From Tubulanus polymorphus (lineage: Eukaryota > Nemertea > Palaeonemertea > Tubulaniformes > Tubulanidae): DNA of 64,000 bases. The notes under the pieces are model-generated. The model was not told the DNA's origin and searched no databases. It worked only from the letters and a program-made list of their open reading frames with translations. Below, piece after piece: positions 9,860 to 21,331 of this stretch; within the stretch, counting starts at the first letter, position 1; each line of letters begins with the position of its first letter. The translations under genes were made by a program, and so were the position numbers. Location of the stretch: positions 22,866,485 through 22,930,484 of the forward strand of contig NC_134027.1 in assembly GCF_964204645.1 (NCBI RefSeq), read 5' to 3'.

Positions 9860-12529
9860 ATGGCTCAAAGCATGACTGTCATATATGTAATATCCATTCC
9901 CTTTTGGGTAGTTGAAGCTCATTCGATTTTACCTTCATCGACGTAGTCATTAAAATTACAATCGTGAATCGATGACGTCATTTTCGTGTCACCTATAATA
10001 ACTCGTTGGTTGGAGTTCAAATGAAAAAATATTCAAACCTCGAATATGTAAAATCGAAAAATAATCAAACCGTAATTTTAACTAATGTTATTTTGTCCAA
10101 ACCGTATAGTATTTTCCTATTGAAAAATTCAAACCATGTTTTTTCAAAATTGAAAATTGTTAGAACCTTGTTTAGTGAAAATAAAGAATTTAGTAAACTA
10201 TAAATTGCGTGCACTGTATTTTCTAAAATATCGAGAACCATAATTCTGAATAAAAGTGTTATCATTCGATAGTAAAGCAGTAAAACACCTAAGCAGTAAA
10301 GGTATGAGTCGTTGACGTGTATCGAAGCACTAATGTATACACAAATGAAGGAACTTTGGTCCTGTAGCTCGCTAACATTAACGTTAGAACAGTAAAACTC
10401 TTGGGTTATTTGTAAATTAATGTTTTTCAATACTGGAATTCAGCGTCACAGTGATTCTAATTGAAATTTATACCAAAGTTTAGATTTTAAGTTTTAAACA
10501 TTTCTCGATTACACACGCGTGTAATGTAGTTTCACTTTTATAGTCAAAAGCGCGAAAATGGGATGAGAAATATACGAAAATCGAGCGATCGTCGGGAATA
10601 GAATGGAATTCCCCTAACGAAACATTGGCACATAGAGGTTACAAAAATCTATAAAAATTCCTAATTTACTACATTTAGAAAATAAACGAACGTGCATAGG
10701 GGATACGATAATAATGGATATAGCGAATATGGGCATAAATCTCAGTAGCGCCACCATCCGGGTGGTAGAACAAAGAGTGTCGACAAGCTCAATTTATACT
10801 ACACTGTTGTCCCTGGTATGTCCAAAGTGTGAGAGTCCACCGTTTTATCAATAGAAGTATACATATAATGCGCATCCTAGTGTTTTAGTATTTAAGTGAT
10901 TTTAGTGTTTTTTAGTATCTTGGTATTTTGTGCCGCCGAATAAGTTTATTTCGTTAATTCGCTGGGGATATATTTCTTCATTATCCATTCAATGTGGGGG
11001 AATTAATTTTGGCCTTTATTGTCATATGATTTCTATGTAAAGTTCGATACATTTCCAGTGTAGAGACCCTCCTAAAACCAATATCTGTTATGAAGCTAAT
11101 AGGTATCTTTACCAGAAAATGTTAGTTATAAAAAGTTTGGACCTACGGGTGCAAGGTAGGACCCCCCAAAACCTGAGGTCAAGTTGAGGTCACGCAACCA
11201 AAAAAGTCGACGACAACCAGTACATACTGCCTGTGTGTGTAGAGTATATACAATCGCTTGTGAGCTCTCTATAGAGCATGCTGACTCAGTGTCAGCAGCC
11301 AGGCTCGACTAGTTTGCCATCTATCGGGGGTAATAGGAACCGTCACTTGAGGCGTGACCACGACCTAGTCTATATATTCGAAATGTACATTATACTTTGA
11401 GATGTAGTATATTGAAAAACCTTTGACAAATAATTAATTTAAATCGTAGAAATGGCTCGTATTTATTTTGCTTAATCTGTACTAGATTTTCGGTTCATTT
11501 ACTTAAATATAACATGCTGGCACAGTCAGCGCAAAACCAGAAACATATGTAGGTAGTCATACCGTGTGACTAGTGTCATTGGCTGGTTCACCGAGTGGGA
11601 GCCAGTTTTAGTTTTCCTCAGGTTCTGAACAATCGGAATAACCGTTCCAATTTTATGTATGTTCACGAAATCGCGACACCGAAACAAATGGAGTCATCTC
11701 TGCTACAGGCTTTCGAAGATTTTTGGGTTAACCTCATTGATATTCAATACAGTACGGTAAATGTAAAACGCAATTCATTTTCAACAACTTATTATTGTCT
11801 AAGTAATATCCAGGCATTTACGTATTTGTAAGGTGTATACAAGGTACGGGTTGTATGACAACTTCGGGGATGCGGGGAATTGAAAGTCACCTTCCGTCTG
11901 TTAATCCATGAAAAATCACCTGTCCCCCAAAGATACGAGTTAAGCAGAGTTGACTGTGATACGAAGGAAATTTTCAGCTGGATCCGCGTAGTCTCTTGTT
12001 TAATACTTTTCCAATAACCTATATTAAGTCCGCTACACAAATAGTTACGTAGCCACTTCACTTATTTACGCGTGATCTTAATCTCTTATTTATTTGACTG
12101 GTAATTGTTAAAACTTTTGCGATTAAATTTCGTTTGATTTGGTGTCCCTTACAGACCCACCACACCTGCCGGGAACGAAACAGGGGGTTTGATTTTGAAA
12201 TCGGAAATCGAAGTACGTGATCTTAGAGCGTGATTCTTTTCAAAACTGTAATGTTGAGTACTGATAAAGAATTAGTAAGTTCCTAGTTGAACCACTTCAA
12301 AACAGAACATGATACAATGCGCGGGTCTAGGGTTTATACGTCCCTCTGCCTTCCTAAAAGTCATGCGGATATTCTTTTTCTTACTTGCTATCATTTTAGT
12401 ATGATTATGTTCATATTCTTGATGGACAGGAGCTGATAGATCGATTTTCACAAGTATTTCTGCGGATCGTGTCTTATTTCGATAAAAAGATAGTTTTGAA
12501 ACTTGAAGAGTTTTGAAACTATATGCAGC
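9860..12529. other. Intergenic stretch between B1 and B2
   Basis: No supported exon. About 12133-12370 resembles the interior of the inverted-repeat element at 44129-44848: matching runs include TTGATTT, then GCCGGGA and AATCGAAGTAC, in the same order. The remainder is unassigned AT-rich DNA. Confidence 0.5.
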
Positions 12530-12541
12530 ATGTATAGAAAG
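12530..12541 (+). CDS. B2 exon 1 (start micro-exon)
   Basis: MYRK followed by GTAAGA. It joins in phase 0 to 12766, where a second in-frame ATG also exists, so either could be the start. Confidence 0.6.
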
Positions 12542-14058
12542 GTAAGAATACTGGGCTATTTCATAACCTTAATCAAATATCCTTATACATGTATACACCA
12601 TTAAAGTCTTGGTGATCTTTTTCGATTAGCTATAACTATCGTTGTATTTTGCAAGAATTGTATAAACATGGAAATATGCCATGAGTGTCATTACCTCACA
12701 TGTATCCTCAGCGGCTTTTCAGTTCAGGATATTTGAAAAAAAAAATTGTTCTATTTAAGATACAGATGGGTTTGGCAGCGATTGTGGTGTTATGTCTAAT
12801 GATGTGCAGGGGATTAAACGGTAAATAACTGAATATAGATATATAACTACGGAAATAATATAACGTCGTGAATGTAGGTTTGTAGGTGATGATGAGAAGA
12901 TCTAAATAATATACAAACTTTATTGTCAAAGTGTTACAATATCTAAATTTGATATAGCACAACACTTTAATCAAGGATACGCATATACCAGTTAGGTTTC
13001 TCAAATCACGTGGGTTGAAATGAGGGGAAAATTGATTCGAGGAAATAAAAGAAAACTGAACTGAAAAGGGAGTAATCGGATATCTCGGCCCAAATCCGAT
13101 TTTTCTCAAAACTTGGAAAAAATATTCAAAATGAGGATTTTTCTTTTGTTCAAAGAATTTTTCCAATGTCCAAATGAGGCAGGCTTCTGTACATATTTAC
13201 GATTCATAAGAGAAATGGTATGGAAAATAATTATTGAATATTTTCAGGAGAGCTGCAGAATTGTATAGACGCAGCGGATACGACGATCACGACAGTTGCA
13301 ACACCGGCAGTTGTAGAACAGGGTGGCGCAACTCACGTACAATGTCAGGTCTCGCCACCCAGTAAAGCTTTCTGCAGTCACAGAATGACATTCAGTAGCC
13401 CTTCAGTACAGTTCCATTTCGATAAGACAAACTGTCCACGCGGAGCCATCTCTGAATCCCGGTACACTGCGCAATGCAACGTCACAGCTGGACGTTATGG
13501 TATACGTATCACTAATGTAAGGATAGCTGATGCTGGACGGTGGGAATGTAACTACATGAACATGTTCCAAGGAAGTGGAACAGTATTAGATGTAGTAGGT
13601 GAGAATGACAAATAATTCAACAAAATTTCATTTTTGAAGGAACCGCTGAAAGTGAAACATTTGCCATCAACATATGTTGTTTACTTTATAAACGTATCTG
13701 CTTGATATCTATTCAACTATGTTTTCAAATAAGACGTAAAATCTCATTGTTTTTAAACGTAGTTTCTCATTTACAGTACATCTCAGTGGACCAGTTCTTA
13801 CATTTCGAGCAACCACTGCCTACAAAAACATCGTCACAGTACATGAGAATTCACCATTAACAATCGCATGTGACGGTTCATACTTTGGTGCTACAGGACT
13901 GACGTATAGATGTAGTGGTGTCAATCTATCAGGACAGTCTAATAATAAACTCAGTTTTACACAAATCAGGAGAACTGATTCGGGTGTTTATACATGTTAC
14001 GTAACGTACAGTAATCTAAACGGAACAAAGACTGGTAGTATTACTATCAATGTTCAAT
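12530..14058 (+). CDS. B2: 5' part of a plus-strand Ig receptor
   Basis: Four in-frame exons: MYRK start (12530-12541), signal peptide (12766-12820), IgN (13248-13598) and Ig module 2 (13777-14058). All splice sites are GT-AG and exon phases match genes C and D. No further Ig, FN3 or transmembrane exon is found downstream before the mobile-element block, so the gene is either truncated or its remaining exons lie far away. The tail exons at 32392-32726 are the only plus-strand candidates. In Ig module 2 the core tryptophan is replaced by cysteine (TYRCSG for TYKWSG). Confidence 0.72.
12766..12820 (+). CDS. B2 exon 2: signal peptide
   Basis: Encodes MGLAAIVVLCLMMCRGLNG with a TTTAAGATACAG acceptor and a GTAAAT donor, ending in phase 1. 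Confidence 0.8.
13248..13598 (+). CDS. B2 exon 3: IgN
   Basis: 351-nt phase 1-1 exon with the six-cysteine pattern (NC, VQC, FC, NC, QC, EC). It ends ADAGRWECNYMNMFQG and a GTGAGA donor, as in gene A. It is intact. Confidence 0.87.
13777..14058 (+). CDS. B2 exon 4: Ig module 2 with Trp-to-Cys change
   Basis: 282-nt phase 1-1 exon. It keeps LTIACDGS and RRTDSGVYTCYV but has TYRCSG where relatives have W. A small insertion (SNLNGTKTG region) lengthens the F-G loop against genes A and C. Confidence 0.83.
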
Positions 14059-14353
14059 GTAAGTATATATTGTGTTGTCTAAAAAATTAATTTACACATG
14101 CGTTTTATCTATCTTAGCAAAAAACTTTGTTAGATTTCTGCATTGAATGATACTTACATGAGTTAAATTCAGTAGTATATACCTTCAAAGACCACTAATT
14201 ATAAGTGACAGAAGAGGGTCAATTGATTATAAAATTTTAAAAATACCGGCAGTGAAAGGGGTGAATTGCTGCTAGTCGTCACAACGCATAATTAGATAGA
14301 TGAAATAAAACAGTTAAGGGATTGAATGCTGAACAAAACTCATTAGCTTCTCC

Positions 14354-14556
14354 GGGGTCGGTTGCATAGTCAGGGCTTAGACTTAAGGCCAGTCTAAGAC
14401 CAACTTAGTTCTATAGCCAATCTAACAACCTAAGACCAGTCTTAAAATTTAAGACCATTTGTTGACTTAAGTCTCACCTGAGGAACCAGCCCCAGGGGCT
14501 AGTTGCACAGTCGTAGACTGGTCTTAAGTCTAAGCCATGACTGTGCAACGGGCCCC
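14354..14556. mobile_element. Short fold-back element (MITE-like)
   Basis: About 203 bp with mutually inverted ends: GGGGTCGGTTGCATAGTC at the left is answered by GCACAGTC...GCAACGGGCCCC at the right, and motifs of the type CTTAGACTTAAG/CTTAAGTCTAAG recur inside. No coding sequence. No convincing target duplication was seen. Confidence 0.65.
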
Positions 14557-15137
14557 TGTAGTTTAAAATGGAGTTCATCTAAAATGTCGCTTTTTAATTT
14601 TCAGATTTTATCCTAATCAGAAGATATTGCTATCACTTTGAGCTATTCTGTGTTCGTTAACCAGAGATCCGAAGAATATCTTTGAAATTCCGAAAATAAA
14701 AAAGCAGATTTGTTTTAGCCATGACTTTACTGCCGTAGATTCTGTGATTGAAATCGAGGCAGAAGGGTAGACAGAATCTTGGAAATAAACGAACGCTTTA
14801 CAAATGCCCTTAAACACCTATTTAACAAACGCTTTACAAACGCCCTAAAATCGATTTCATTTAAAAGGCTATCTTTCGTGTAACAACTGTCTTTTTCTTG
14901 TTGTCCCTTTCACATCTGATCAACACCAAGTGCAAGTTTAATCTATCATGAATTTTATTGATGACTTCTTTTCTTTTTGCGGCAGCTTACAAAATATATT
15001 TCTATCCAGAGAGTTTGGTCAGAACTCTTCTCCCAAGTGTAAAATTTTTGGCCTATTTATACTAATCTATCTTCCTGGTATCTAAGTTATGATTCAGTAT
15101 TTCCCAGAAAACAATTATTTTTAATAGACAACGTCCG

Positions 15138-15232
15138 GATGGGGAAAACCAAAGTTCGATGGGGAAAACCCAACTTCGATGGGGAAAACCAATTTTCGAT
15201 GGGGAAAACCAATCTTCGATGGGGAAAACCAG
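15138..15232 (+). repeat. 20-bp tandem repeat, five units
   Basis: GATGGGGAAAACC recurs exactly every 20 bp from 15138, with variable 7-bp spacers (AAAGTTC, CAACTTC and so on). Since 20 is not a multiple of 3, the short open frame across it is probably not a gene. Confidence 0.85.
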
Positions 15233-15305
15233 AACAATTATTTTTTGATAGACAACTCTACCCGGAAAACCCGAGAGTAAAGTTACAATTTTTTGAGAGA
15301 ACTAA

Positions 15306-15395
15306 TTTTTGTGAGCATGATTTATGATAGGGAAGTTGATAATATTTAAGAGCTTTATATTTTTGTGAACATGATTTATGATAGGGAAGTTAATA
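15306..15395 (+). repeat. 54-bp period direct repeat, two units
   Basis: The segment from 15306 (GTGAGCATGATTTATGATAG core) recurs from 15360 with one or two changes. Confidence 0.7.
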
Positions 15396-15598
15396 GTCTT
15401 TGACAGAATATCTAAGATATTTAATTATTTAATGAATTTATACCAGGATGATAGATTTAGTAATGTGACGATGACCGCGTCGTCACATGGCTCCCCTCTT
15501 CACGAAAAAAAAATCTTGATTTTTTTTCAGTCAAAAGTTTACATAATATTAAAATAAATGCAGCAGATTTTGTTTCTGTTACAATATAATGAATCACA

Positions 15599-15749
15599 TA
15601 ATCAGAGTAAAGTCCAAATTTTTCTTTCACATCAGGTTAAAGTTCACATTCTTTCCTTCACATCGGATAAGAGTTAATATTTGTTCTTCACATCGGATAA
15701 AAGTTCATATTAATTTTTCTATCTTCACGTCGGATAAAAGTTCATTTCG
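15599..15749 (+). repeat. Degenerate 30-37 bp tandem repeat, about five units
   Basis: Units of the type TTCACATCGGATAAAAGTTC start near 15627, 15658, 15688 and 15725, with a weaker one at 15599. Confidence 0.75.
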
Positions 15750-15927
15750 TAAAAACTCGAGTATACATATCATATATATAGTCCAATAAAAAAGTTTAGT
15801 GTGGCATTCGACGATTTTGTCTTCGTATTATGCGGAACGATCAATCCTTACGATAGCGAAAGTAGATACAACTAGATAATCATATCTCTTTTCACTTTTC
15901 TAACAATGTGGTAATCGAGTACCATCA

Positions 15928-15936
15928 TATCACACG
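15928..15936. repeat. Target site duplication, left copy
   Basis: TATCACACG, identical to 17424-17432. Confidence 0.85.
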
Positions 15937-17423
15937 GGTAGGGTCTGAAACACGGCCCCGGCCCCGGCCGCGGCGGCACACGTCTTAAACACGGCCGCGG
16001 CCGCTCTTTTATTCGCTTAAATGGTCAAATGAAAGAAAAAAGAGATTTTCTACTATCTATCAAAAGTCCAAATATAGACTATTTCAACTTTGAACGGTTT
16101 AAGCTTCAATCGACTCTGTCATTTTGCCCCAAACCAGATGCTTATCTGCTATGATTTTCAGAAAATGGACAAACAAACAATAGTGTTCATTTTATCCCAC
16201 AATGATCAACTAGTGATCAATACATAATATTCAACAACAAAAGAAAAAACAGGCAACAAAACATACTCTCACCCAAATTAGAATCACCAGTCGAAGGAGG
16301 TTAATAATTCAGTTTCCCCAAAGTAAATTATCCATACGAGCTTTTCGGGTATTGTGTGGGTGACACATTTAAGGTAGAAAAGTTGATTTGTTGGCACAAA
16401 GTAATGCACTCTCAATGCAGGTCTTTACTTAACCTAAGAACCAAAAAAGCCTAAGGCCCCTGAAATATTGAGCCGCTTCTTCGTGCGGTCTGTCAACTAC
16501 CATGGTCAGATTAACATAAATACTGCATGTATGCATAAAAAATTTGAAAAATTAATGAAAGGAGCCTGTAAATTACGTGTGGAACTTGTAATGCTATAAC
16601 GCGGAGCGTTATCTCAGGGGTTTCTTAGTTGAATAAAATCGATTAAAAGAGACTGTTGTCTTGGCGAATCAAGAGTGGTCACCTGGAGATAGATAAAACT
16701 AACTTTAGAGAAAATCAACAATCTTGATTTTAAGGCGACTTGTTAATTTGTAAACTATGAAACATTTCATAGAAATGCATTCAAACCTTTTAGGGTGATT
16801 TTGCTAAAATCTTACTTTCACGCAAACAAACCCAAAAGACTGCAAAACATCTCCGCCAGTCTGGCAAACGTAATATTAAGGATTCATTCAAGTATGATAA
16901 AATAACTATAGGCCCTATTTGGGGATCTTAAGTTTATGGATCTTAGGTTTAGCATGTTATGTCAATATATAGCCTCTTGTCTATAGTGTCATCTGATTCT
17001 CCATGAAACCTTTTTTCCTGTGGCAGATTTAGGGGGTGGTCTTGGGGTCCAGATTCCTGCCTTCCCACTGATATTATAGCCACTACATAAAAAACTCATA
17101 CTAACTAAATGTATTATCTTATCAAAATTTGATTATAGCTCATCGCAAAGCAAAAGGGTAGATAGATAGGCATCTGGTTTGGGCCAAAATGACTGAGTCG
17201 ATTGAAGCTTAACCGTTCAAAAGTAAAATAGTCTATATAGAGAGAGAGATAGATAGTAGAAAATCTCTTTTTTTCTTTCATTTGACCATTTAAACGAAAA
17301 CAAAGAGCGGCCGCGGCCGTGTTTAAGACGTGTGCGGCCGCGGCCGGGACCGGGGCCGGGACCGTGTTTCAGACGTGTGGCCGCGGCCGCGGCCGGGGCC
17401 GGGGCCGTGTTTCAGACCCTACC
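15937..17423. mobile_element. Mutator-like non-autonomous DNA transposon, 1487 bp
   Basis: Long terminal inverted repeats (about 15937-16150 and 17160-17423) begin GGTAGGGTCTGAAACACGG on both sides. They carry GC-rich CGGCCGCGG blocks in otherwise AT-rich DNA. A 9-bp direct repeat TATCACACG flanks the element at 15928-15936 and 17424-17432. The right end has an extra internal copy of the block starting TCTGAAACACGG. No transposase is visible in the ~1 kb interior. Long TIRs plus 9-bp target duplications are typical of Mutator-like elements; another superfamily remains possible without a transposase. Confidence 0.85.
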
Positions 17424-17432
17424 TATCACACG
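17424..17432. repeat. Target site duplication, right copy
   Basis: TATCACACG, identical to 15928-15936. Confidence 0.85.
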
Positions 17433-17917
17433 CGCATACATTACACACGCGAACAAAGAAATTCTCGCGACGCGCGATCACGATTCCAGTGACGTGTCTC
17501 ACCTTCCAGTGATGCGTTACGCCACGAGCCGATTATGCATGAGGTGTTGCATTCCCAAGAACTCGGAATAGTGGAAATTACCTTATAATTATATCTTTAT
17601 TAAATTTATTAAAAGAAAAAAAAAACCCATAGCCACGATAAAGAAAATTGCAAGACACAAGTTATAAAAAAAAAATCCTTCCCACTAAATTGCTGTAATG
17701 ATCAACTGCTACCATATACATACATATTCATAACATATCAAATAAAGTCAATTAAAAGTATATACCATCAATATATTCTGGGAATTAAGTCCCTCTTTGT
17801 CCGTAAGAATAGAATATTTAGCACTAGAGACTAACATAAGTTTATCCATTCTACTCTACTATAGTGACTACTACGGATTGAACACACGACGCAATGAAAT
17901 TAGTCGCTAGAATTTGT
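17433..17917. other. Non-coding stretch
   Basis: AT-rich, with A-runs near 17615 and 17665. No feature recognised. Confidence 0.5.
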
Positions 17918-18379
17918 TTAAGGAACTAACTGAGGGTATTCTTCGTTACACATTTGTGGAAAATTAGAAAGCATGGGGGCACTGTTAGAGGTACTTTGGG
18001 ACTGTGGAAGACCCCCCATTCTCAACGCATTCCCCAGCCAAGGTTCCCTGCGTTCATATCTCCCGCCCGGAATTGGAATTAATAGATCATTATATTTTAT
18101 CCATAGAAACATCCCAAAAGGCCTACGAAGTAGGTATCGAACAGCCCATAATTGGCAAAATGGCAGATATATACGCTCGGGTGCATCTGCTACAATTTCG
18201 TCATTCATCCGTATATAAGCAAAATTTCTATTCCACGTGATTCTTAGGAAATGAAGGAACCCCTCTCTTTCTAACTCTATTGCCGGATATATTATCTGGG
18301 TCAGATCCATGGCTAGAGGATGACCCTGCGTGGTATACAACGAAATAAAAGTACTCACATCCCCACTAACTAATTCCAA
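17918..18379 (-). CDS. Unrecognised 153-codon ORF beside the Gypsy element
   Basis: Intact ORF on the same strand as the Gypsy element and 150 bp downstream of its chromodomain, separated by a TA microsatellite. It has an aromatic central part (ITWNRNFAYIRMND, YLPFCQLWAVRYL) and a polar C-terminus ending NEEYPQLVP. No family was recognised. It may be an accessory ORF of the element or an unrelated gene. Confidence 0.4.
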   Translation of the reverse strand: MELVSGDVSTFISLYTTQGHPLAMDLTQIIYPAIELEREGFLHFLRITWNRNFAYIRMNDEIVADAPERIYLPFCQLWAVRYLLRRPFGMFLWIKYNDLLIPIPGGRYERREPWLGNALRMGGLPQSQSTSNSAPMLSNFPQMCNEEYPQLVP

Positions 18380-18400
18380 AGTGACTTCTTTTATTTCTCG

Positions 18401-18404
<4 letters not shown>

Positions 18405-18449
<45 letters not shown>

Positions 18450-18452
18450 TTT
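18405..18452. repeat. TA dinucleotide microsatellite plus T run
   Basis: About 18 TA units followed by a run of 12 or more T. Confidence 0.9.
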
Positions 18453-18525
18453 CTTTATATATTATTTACTCAATTAATGGTTATTGGTAATAAATTAGTG
18501 AACTTTCTTTTTACCCTAATGTAAA

Positions 18526-18750
18526 CTACAGTCTTCTCTTTCGTGTATGTTTGCGTTTTTTCTGAAAGGTTTCTTCTAAAAGGTGTTTGTCGAAGATATA
18601 ACATTCAGGTTGCCAAGTGTTTTCAGAGTCCGGATACCCTTTCCATTTTATGAGATATTCCATCTTTTTAGTTGACTTATTCAATCTGGAACGGACAAAT
18701 CTTTCTACTTGATAAATCGGATCTCCATCTTCACTATCACTACTACTCAA
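18526..18750 (-). pseudogene. Gypsy chromodomain segment
   Basis: About 74 residues with the chromodomain pattern YQVERFV, then YLIKWKGYPDSENTWQPE. The aromatic cage residues Y, W and W are all present. It ends in a basic tail. It lies in a different frame from the preceding segment (18747-19052), so it is no longer joined without a frame change. Chromodomains guide integration to marked chromatin. Confidence 0.85.
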
Positions 18751-19052
18751 TTCGTTATTTTTGAATTTTTCTCATCAGATTCTAATTCTTGATTTAAATC
18801 TTCATTATGTTCTAATTCTAAATTCTCATTAGCCCTTTCAACTTCTAAATTTTCTGATTCCACATCTTTGTCATCGACATAATCAATATCGATAAGTCTA
18901 TCATCGGGATGCGTATACGGCTTCATTCGATTAACATTGACTACTTGTTCTGTTGGTTTATTTTCCCTTACATTGTAAACCTTATAAGTCACATCTGACA
19001 TCTTCGAAAGGATCACAAAAGGACCGGTAAATTTATGCGCAAACTTTCGCAT
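18747..19052 (-). pseudogene. Gypsy integrase C-terminal segment
   Basis: Contains FAHKFTGPFVILSKMSDVTY and VVNVNRMKPYT, the SH3-like GPY/F-type module after the integrase core (GPF here), followed by an acidic linker to the chromodomain. Confidence 0.8.
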
Positions 19053-19328
19053 GACATCTTTCTTTAAATGTGGTGAAAAGATCCATACATAATCACCAGG
19101 GTTTTACGATCTAGGATTGCTTTTCTTGTCATATTTTTCTTTCATTCTCCTTTGTGACCTTTCAAGGTTGTCTAATGCTATTCATTGGGCTGTATGAATA
19201 CTTTCAACAATATGCTCTAAATATTCGCGGTCGGAACTGACTAATTTGGATTGTACTCCTAAAGCAACATCAGCTGGCAAAACCGGTTCTCTCCCATGCA
19301 TCAAAAAGTATGGTGAAAATAACGTGGA

Positions 19329-19529
19329 TTAATTACAAGGGCTACATCGATATGCAAAGAGACAACCTGGTATAAATTTGTCCCAATCCTTTTGTTTCGT
19401 TCCTACATACATAGATAAAGAATTACACAATGTTTTATTAAATCTTTCTACTAATCCGTCACACATGGGATGATAGGGTGTAGTTCTAACTTTCTGTGTA
19501 TTAAATAGAGCACAAACTTCCTTTATCAA
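19329..19529 (-). pseudogene. Gypsy integrase core, second half
   Basis: Contains TTPYHPMCDGLVERFNKTL, with the catalytic glutamate in VERFN. Just upstream, near 19550, the stretch that should read as the second-aspartate motif carries a TAG stop. Confidence 0.82.
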
Positions 19530-19569
19530 ATTAGACTGAAAGTTCTGACCCTAATCAGTGAGCAACGTT

Positions 19570-20205
19570 TTAAAAACAACCATACCGACAAACTATAATT
19601 TCATTATATAGTATCCTAGCAACGGTTACTGCCTCCATATTCTCTAACGCAAAAGCTTCCGGGTATTTCGTCAAATAATCAGTACATACCTGGATATAAC
19701 TCTTCTCAGATGATGTTTTCCTTAGTGGACCTAAGAAATCTAAAGCTATTCTTTCGAATGGACCTTCTACTTTTATAGGATTTAATGGTGCTTTAGTCGG
19801 ATGCGGTAATGGTTTGCGAGTTGCACAGTCTTCACAACTTTTAATCCAATGGGTGGTATCTGCATACATACCCTTCCAGAAATATCGTTGTTTCATTTTC
19901 AAATATGTTTTTGCCTGACCGAAATGTCCTGCTGACAAATCATTATGCGTCCAATATAAGACTTCTGATCTTAAAGATTTAGGGATTACTGTCCGTTCAT
20001 AAGCAATTCCTTTGTCTACTTTGAAGTGTTTTAATATATCATCTTTTATGAAATAATCTTCACTTTCAACTATTAATCGTCTTGCTTCAACTTCGTTATC
20101 AGGTAAAATACCATCAATTAAATAATTCATCATCTTACTTAATTCCTTATCTTCCTTTTGCTTTCTTGAAATTAAAAGTCTCCTCAAGGAGCTCTGTTGT
20201 ATCAA
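19570..20205 (-). pseudogene. Gypsy integrase: zinc-binding domain and core start
   Basis: The HHCC domain (THNDLSAGHFGQ ... CEDCATRK) is followed by IALDFLGPL with the first catalytic aspartate and the YIQVCTDYLTKYPEAF strand. The frame is lost at the 3' end. Confidence 0.87.
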
Positions 20206-20286
20206 TATTCAGTAGTTGGCGATTCGTGTTTAGAAAACCAGAGTTTCTATATTGTTCAGTTTCATAACTGTCATCATCATTACTTT

Positions 20287-20562
20287 TCACACTTTAAGAA
20301 TATCACGACTATCTTCTGGTCGCGTTTCACTAATAATTACCTCTGAGGGTTTAATATTAACCTCCATGTGCTTACTATCAGCCACCATGTGATTATCTAA
20401 TATTCCCTCTCCGGGATATATTGTCACCTCAACAGGGTTTTCTTTAAATACAGCCTCTTTGCGTGAAATAACTACCTCTATGGGTTTTTCATTTAACACA
20501 GCCTCGTCAGGCGAAATAACTACCTCTATGGGTTTATCATTAAACAAAGCCTCTTTGGGCAA
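20287..20562 (-). pseudogene. Gypsy RNase H-integrase linker with 16-residue repeats
   Basis: 91 codons containing about three tandem copies of a 48-bp unit (pattern KPIEVVIS-x2-EAV) between about 20410 and 20560. It sits between the RNase H and integrase regions, next to the BEL/Pao insertion site. Confidence 0.6.
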
Positions 20563-20652
20563 AAAATTGACCTCGAGTCAGTGGGTCTTATTAAACTGGA
20601 GGGTACCTCTCCATTTTCTGGCTTAGTCAGCCGAAACATCCTCCGGTCCTTC

Positions 20653-20657
20653 CTGGC
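20653..20657. repeat. BEL/Pao target site duplication, left
   Basis: CTGGC directly before the 5' LTR, repeated at 27470-27474. Confidence 0.9.
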
Positions 20658-21085
20658 TGTAAGGAATAATTCCTGAAATTCTGCTTTATTGTATTCTGTA
20701 TACTGTATTTGATATATTTCTATGGTTGTTATTTCATGGTTTCTGGTCATGGTAATTCTATAGCCTGAGAATTTGTATAGTTCAATAGATATATCAGATA
20801 TTGAGATTTTTGGTCACTTGTTATATGGATTTAGACCGGTAAGGTTGTGTTGCTGTATTTGAGTAAAGGGTGAAGATTTAAATTGAAGGTTTAGACAGCC
20901 AAATATTACGGTAAATTGCTAATATAAAGATATTCTCTTATGTCAATAATTATACAAATTTATTTATGGTAATTTTCTATTTGTTTGTAGTTAATCGTGC
21001 ATCCGTGTTTGTGACGTCTGAAAATAAATGTCCTAATGATTTTTTGCCACGGAACATGAATCTTACGTATCGGTTGATCTTCACA
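20658..21085 (+). repeat. 5' LTR of BEL/Pao element
   Basis: 428 bp, TGTAAGGAAT to TTCACA, with AATAAA-type signals near its 3' part. Confidence 0.95.
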
Positions 21086-21101
21086 TTTTATTAACGTAAT
21101 A

Positions 21102-21331
21102 ATGGCTACAGCAGCAACTGGCCAACAAGATGTTAGGCCAAAAGAAACAAGAAATAGGTCGCTGACCGAAAAAGGTGTCGAATACCAGAAGGAGAATAAA
21201 CTGAAAGATAGAAAAAGTCTCCTGAAGAAGCTGAACATCTGTCTAGTACTCTTCTGTCAGTTATTGAGCACAGTGACTATGATGTTGTCCAGAATTCATA
21301 CAAAGACTGGATCAAGACGTACGAGAATTTC
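21102..21331 (+). pseudogene. BEL/Pao gag N-terminus in another frame
   Basis: An ATG 16 bp after the LTR opens a frame (MATAATGQQDVRP, then a charged helix) that looks like the real gag start. The main polyprotein frame is already open upstream of its first ATG at 21332. The two frames meet near the A-run at 21212-21216, consistent with a one-base loss there or with slippage of translation on the A-run. Confidence 0.65.

Noticed and set aside
15138-15232. Possible CRISPR-like or coding repeat
   Set aside because: Spacers are 7 bp and the genome is animal; it is a simple tandem repeat.
17330-17571. Arg/Gly/Pro-rich open frames
   Set aside because: They arise from the GC-rich inverted end of the transposon.
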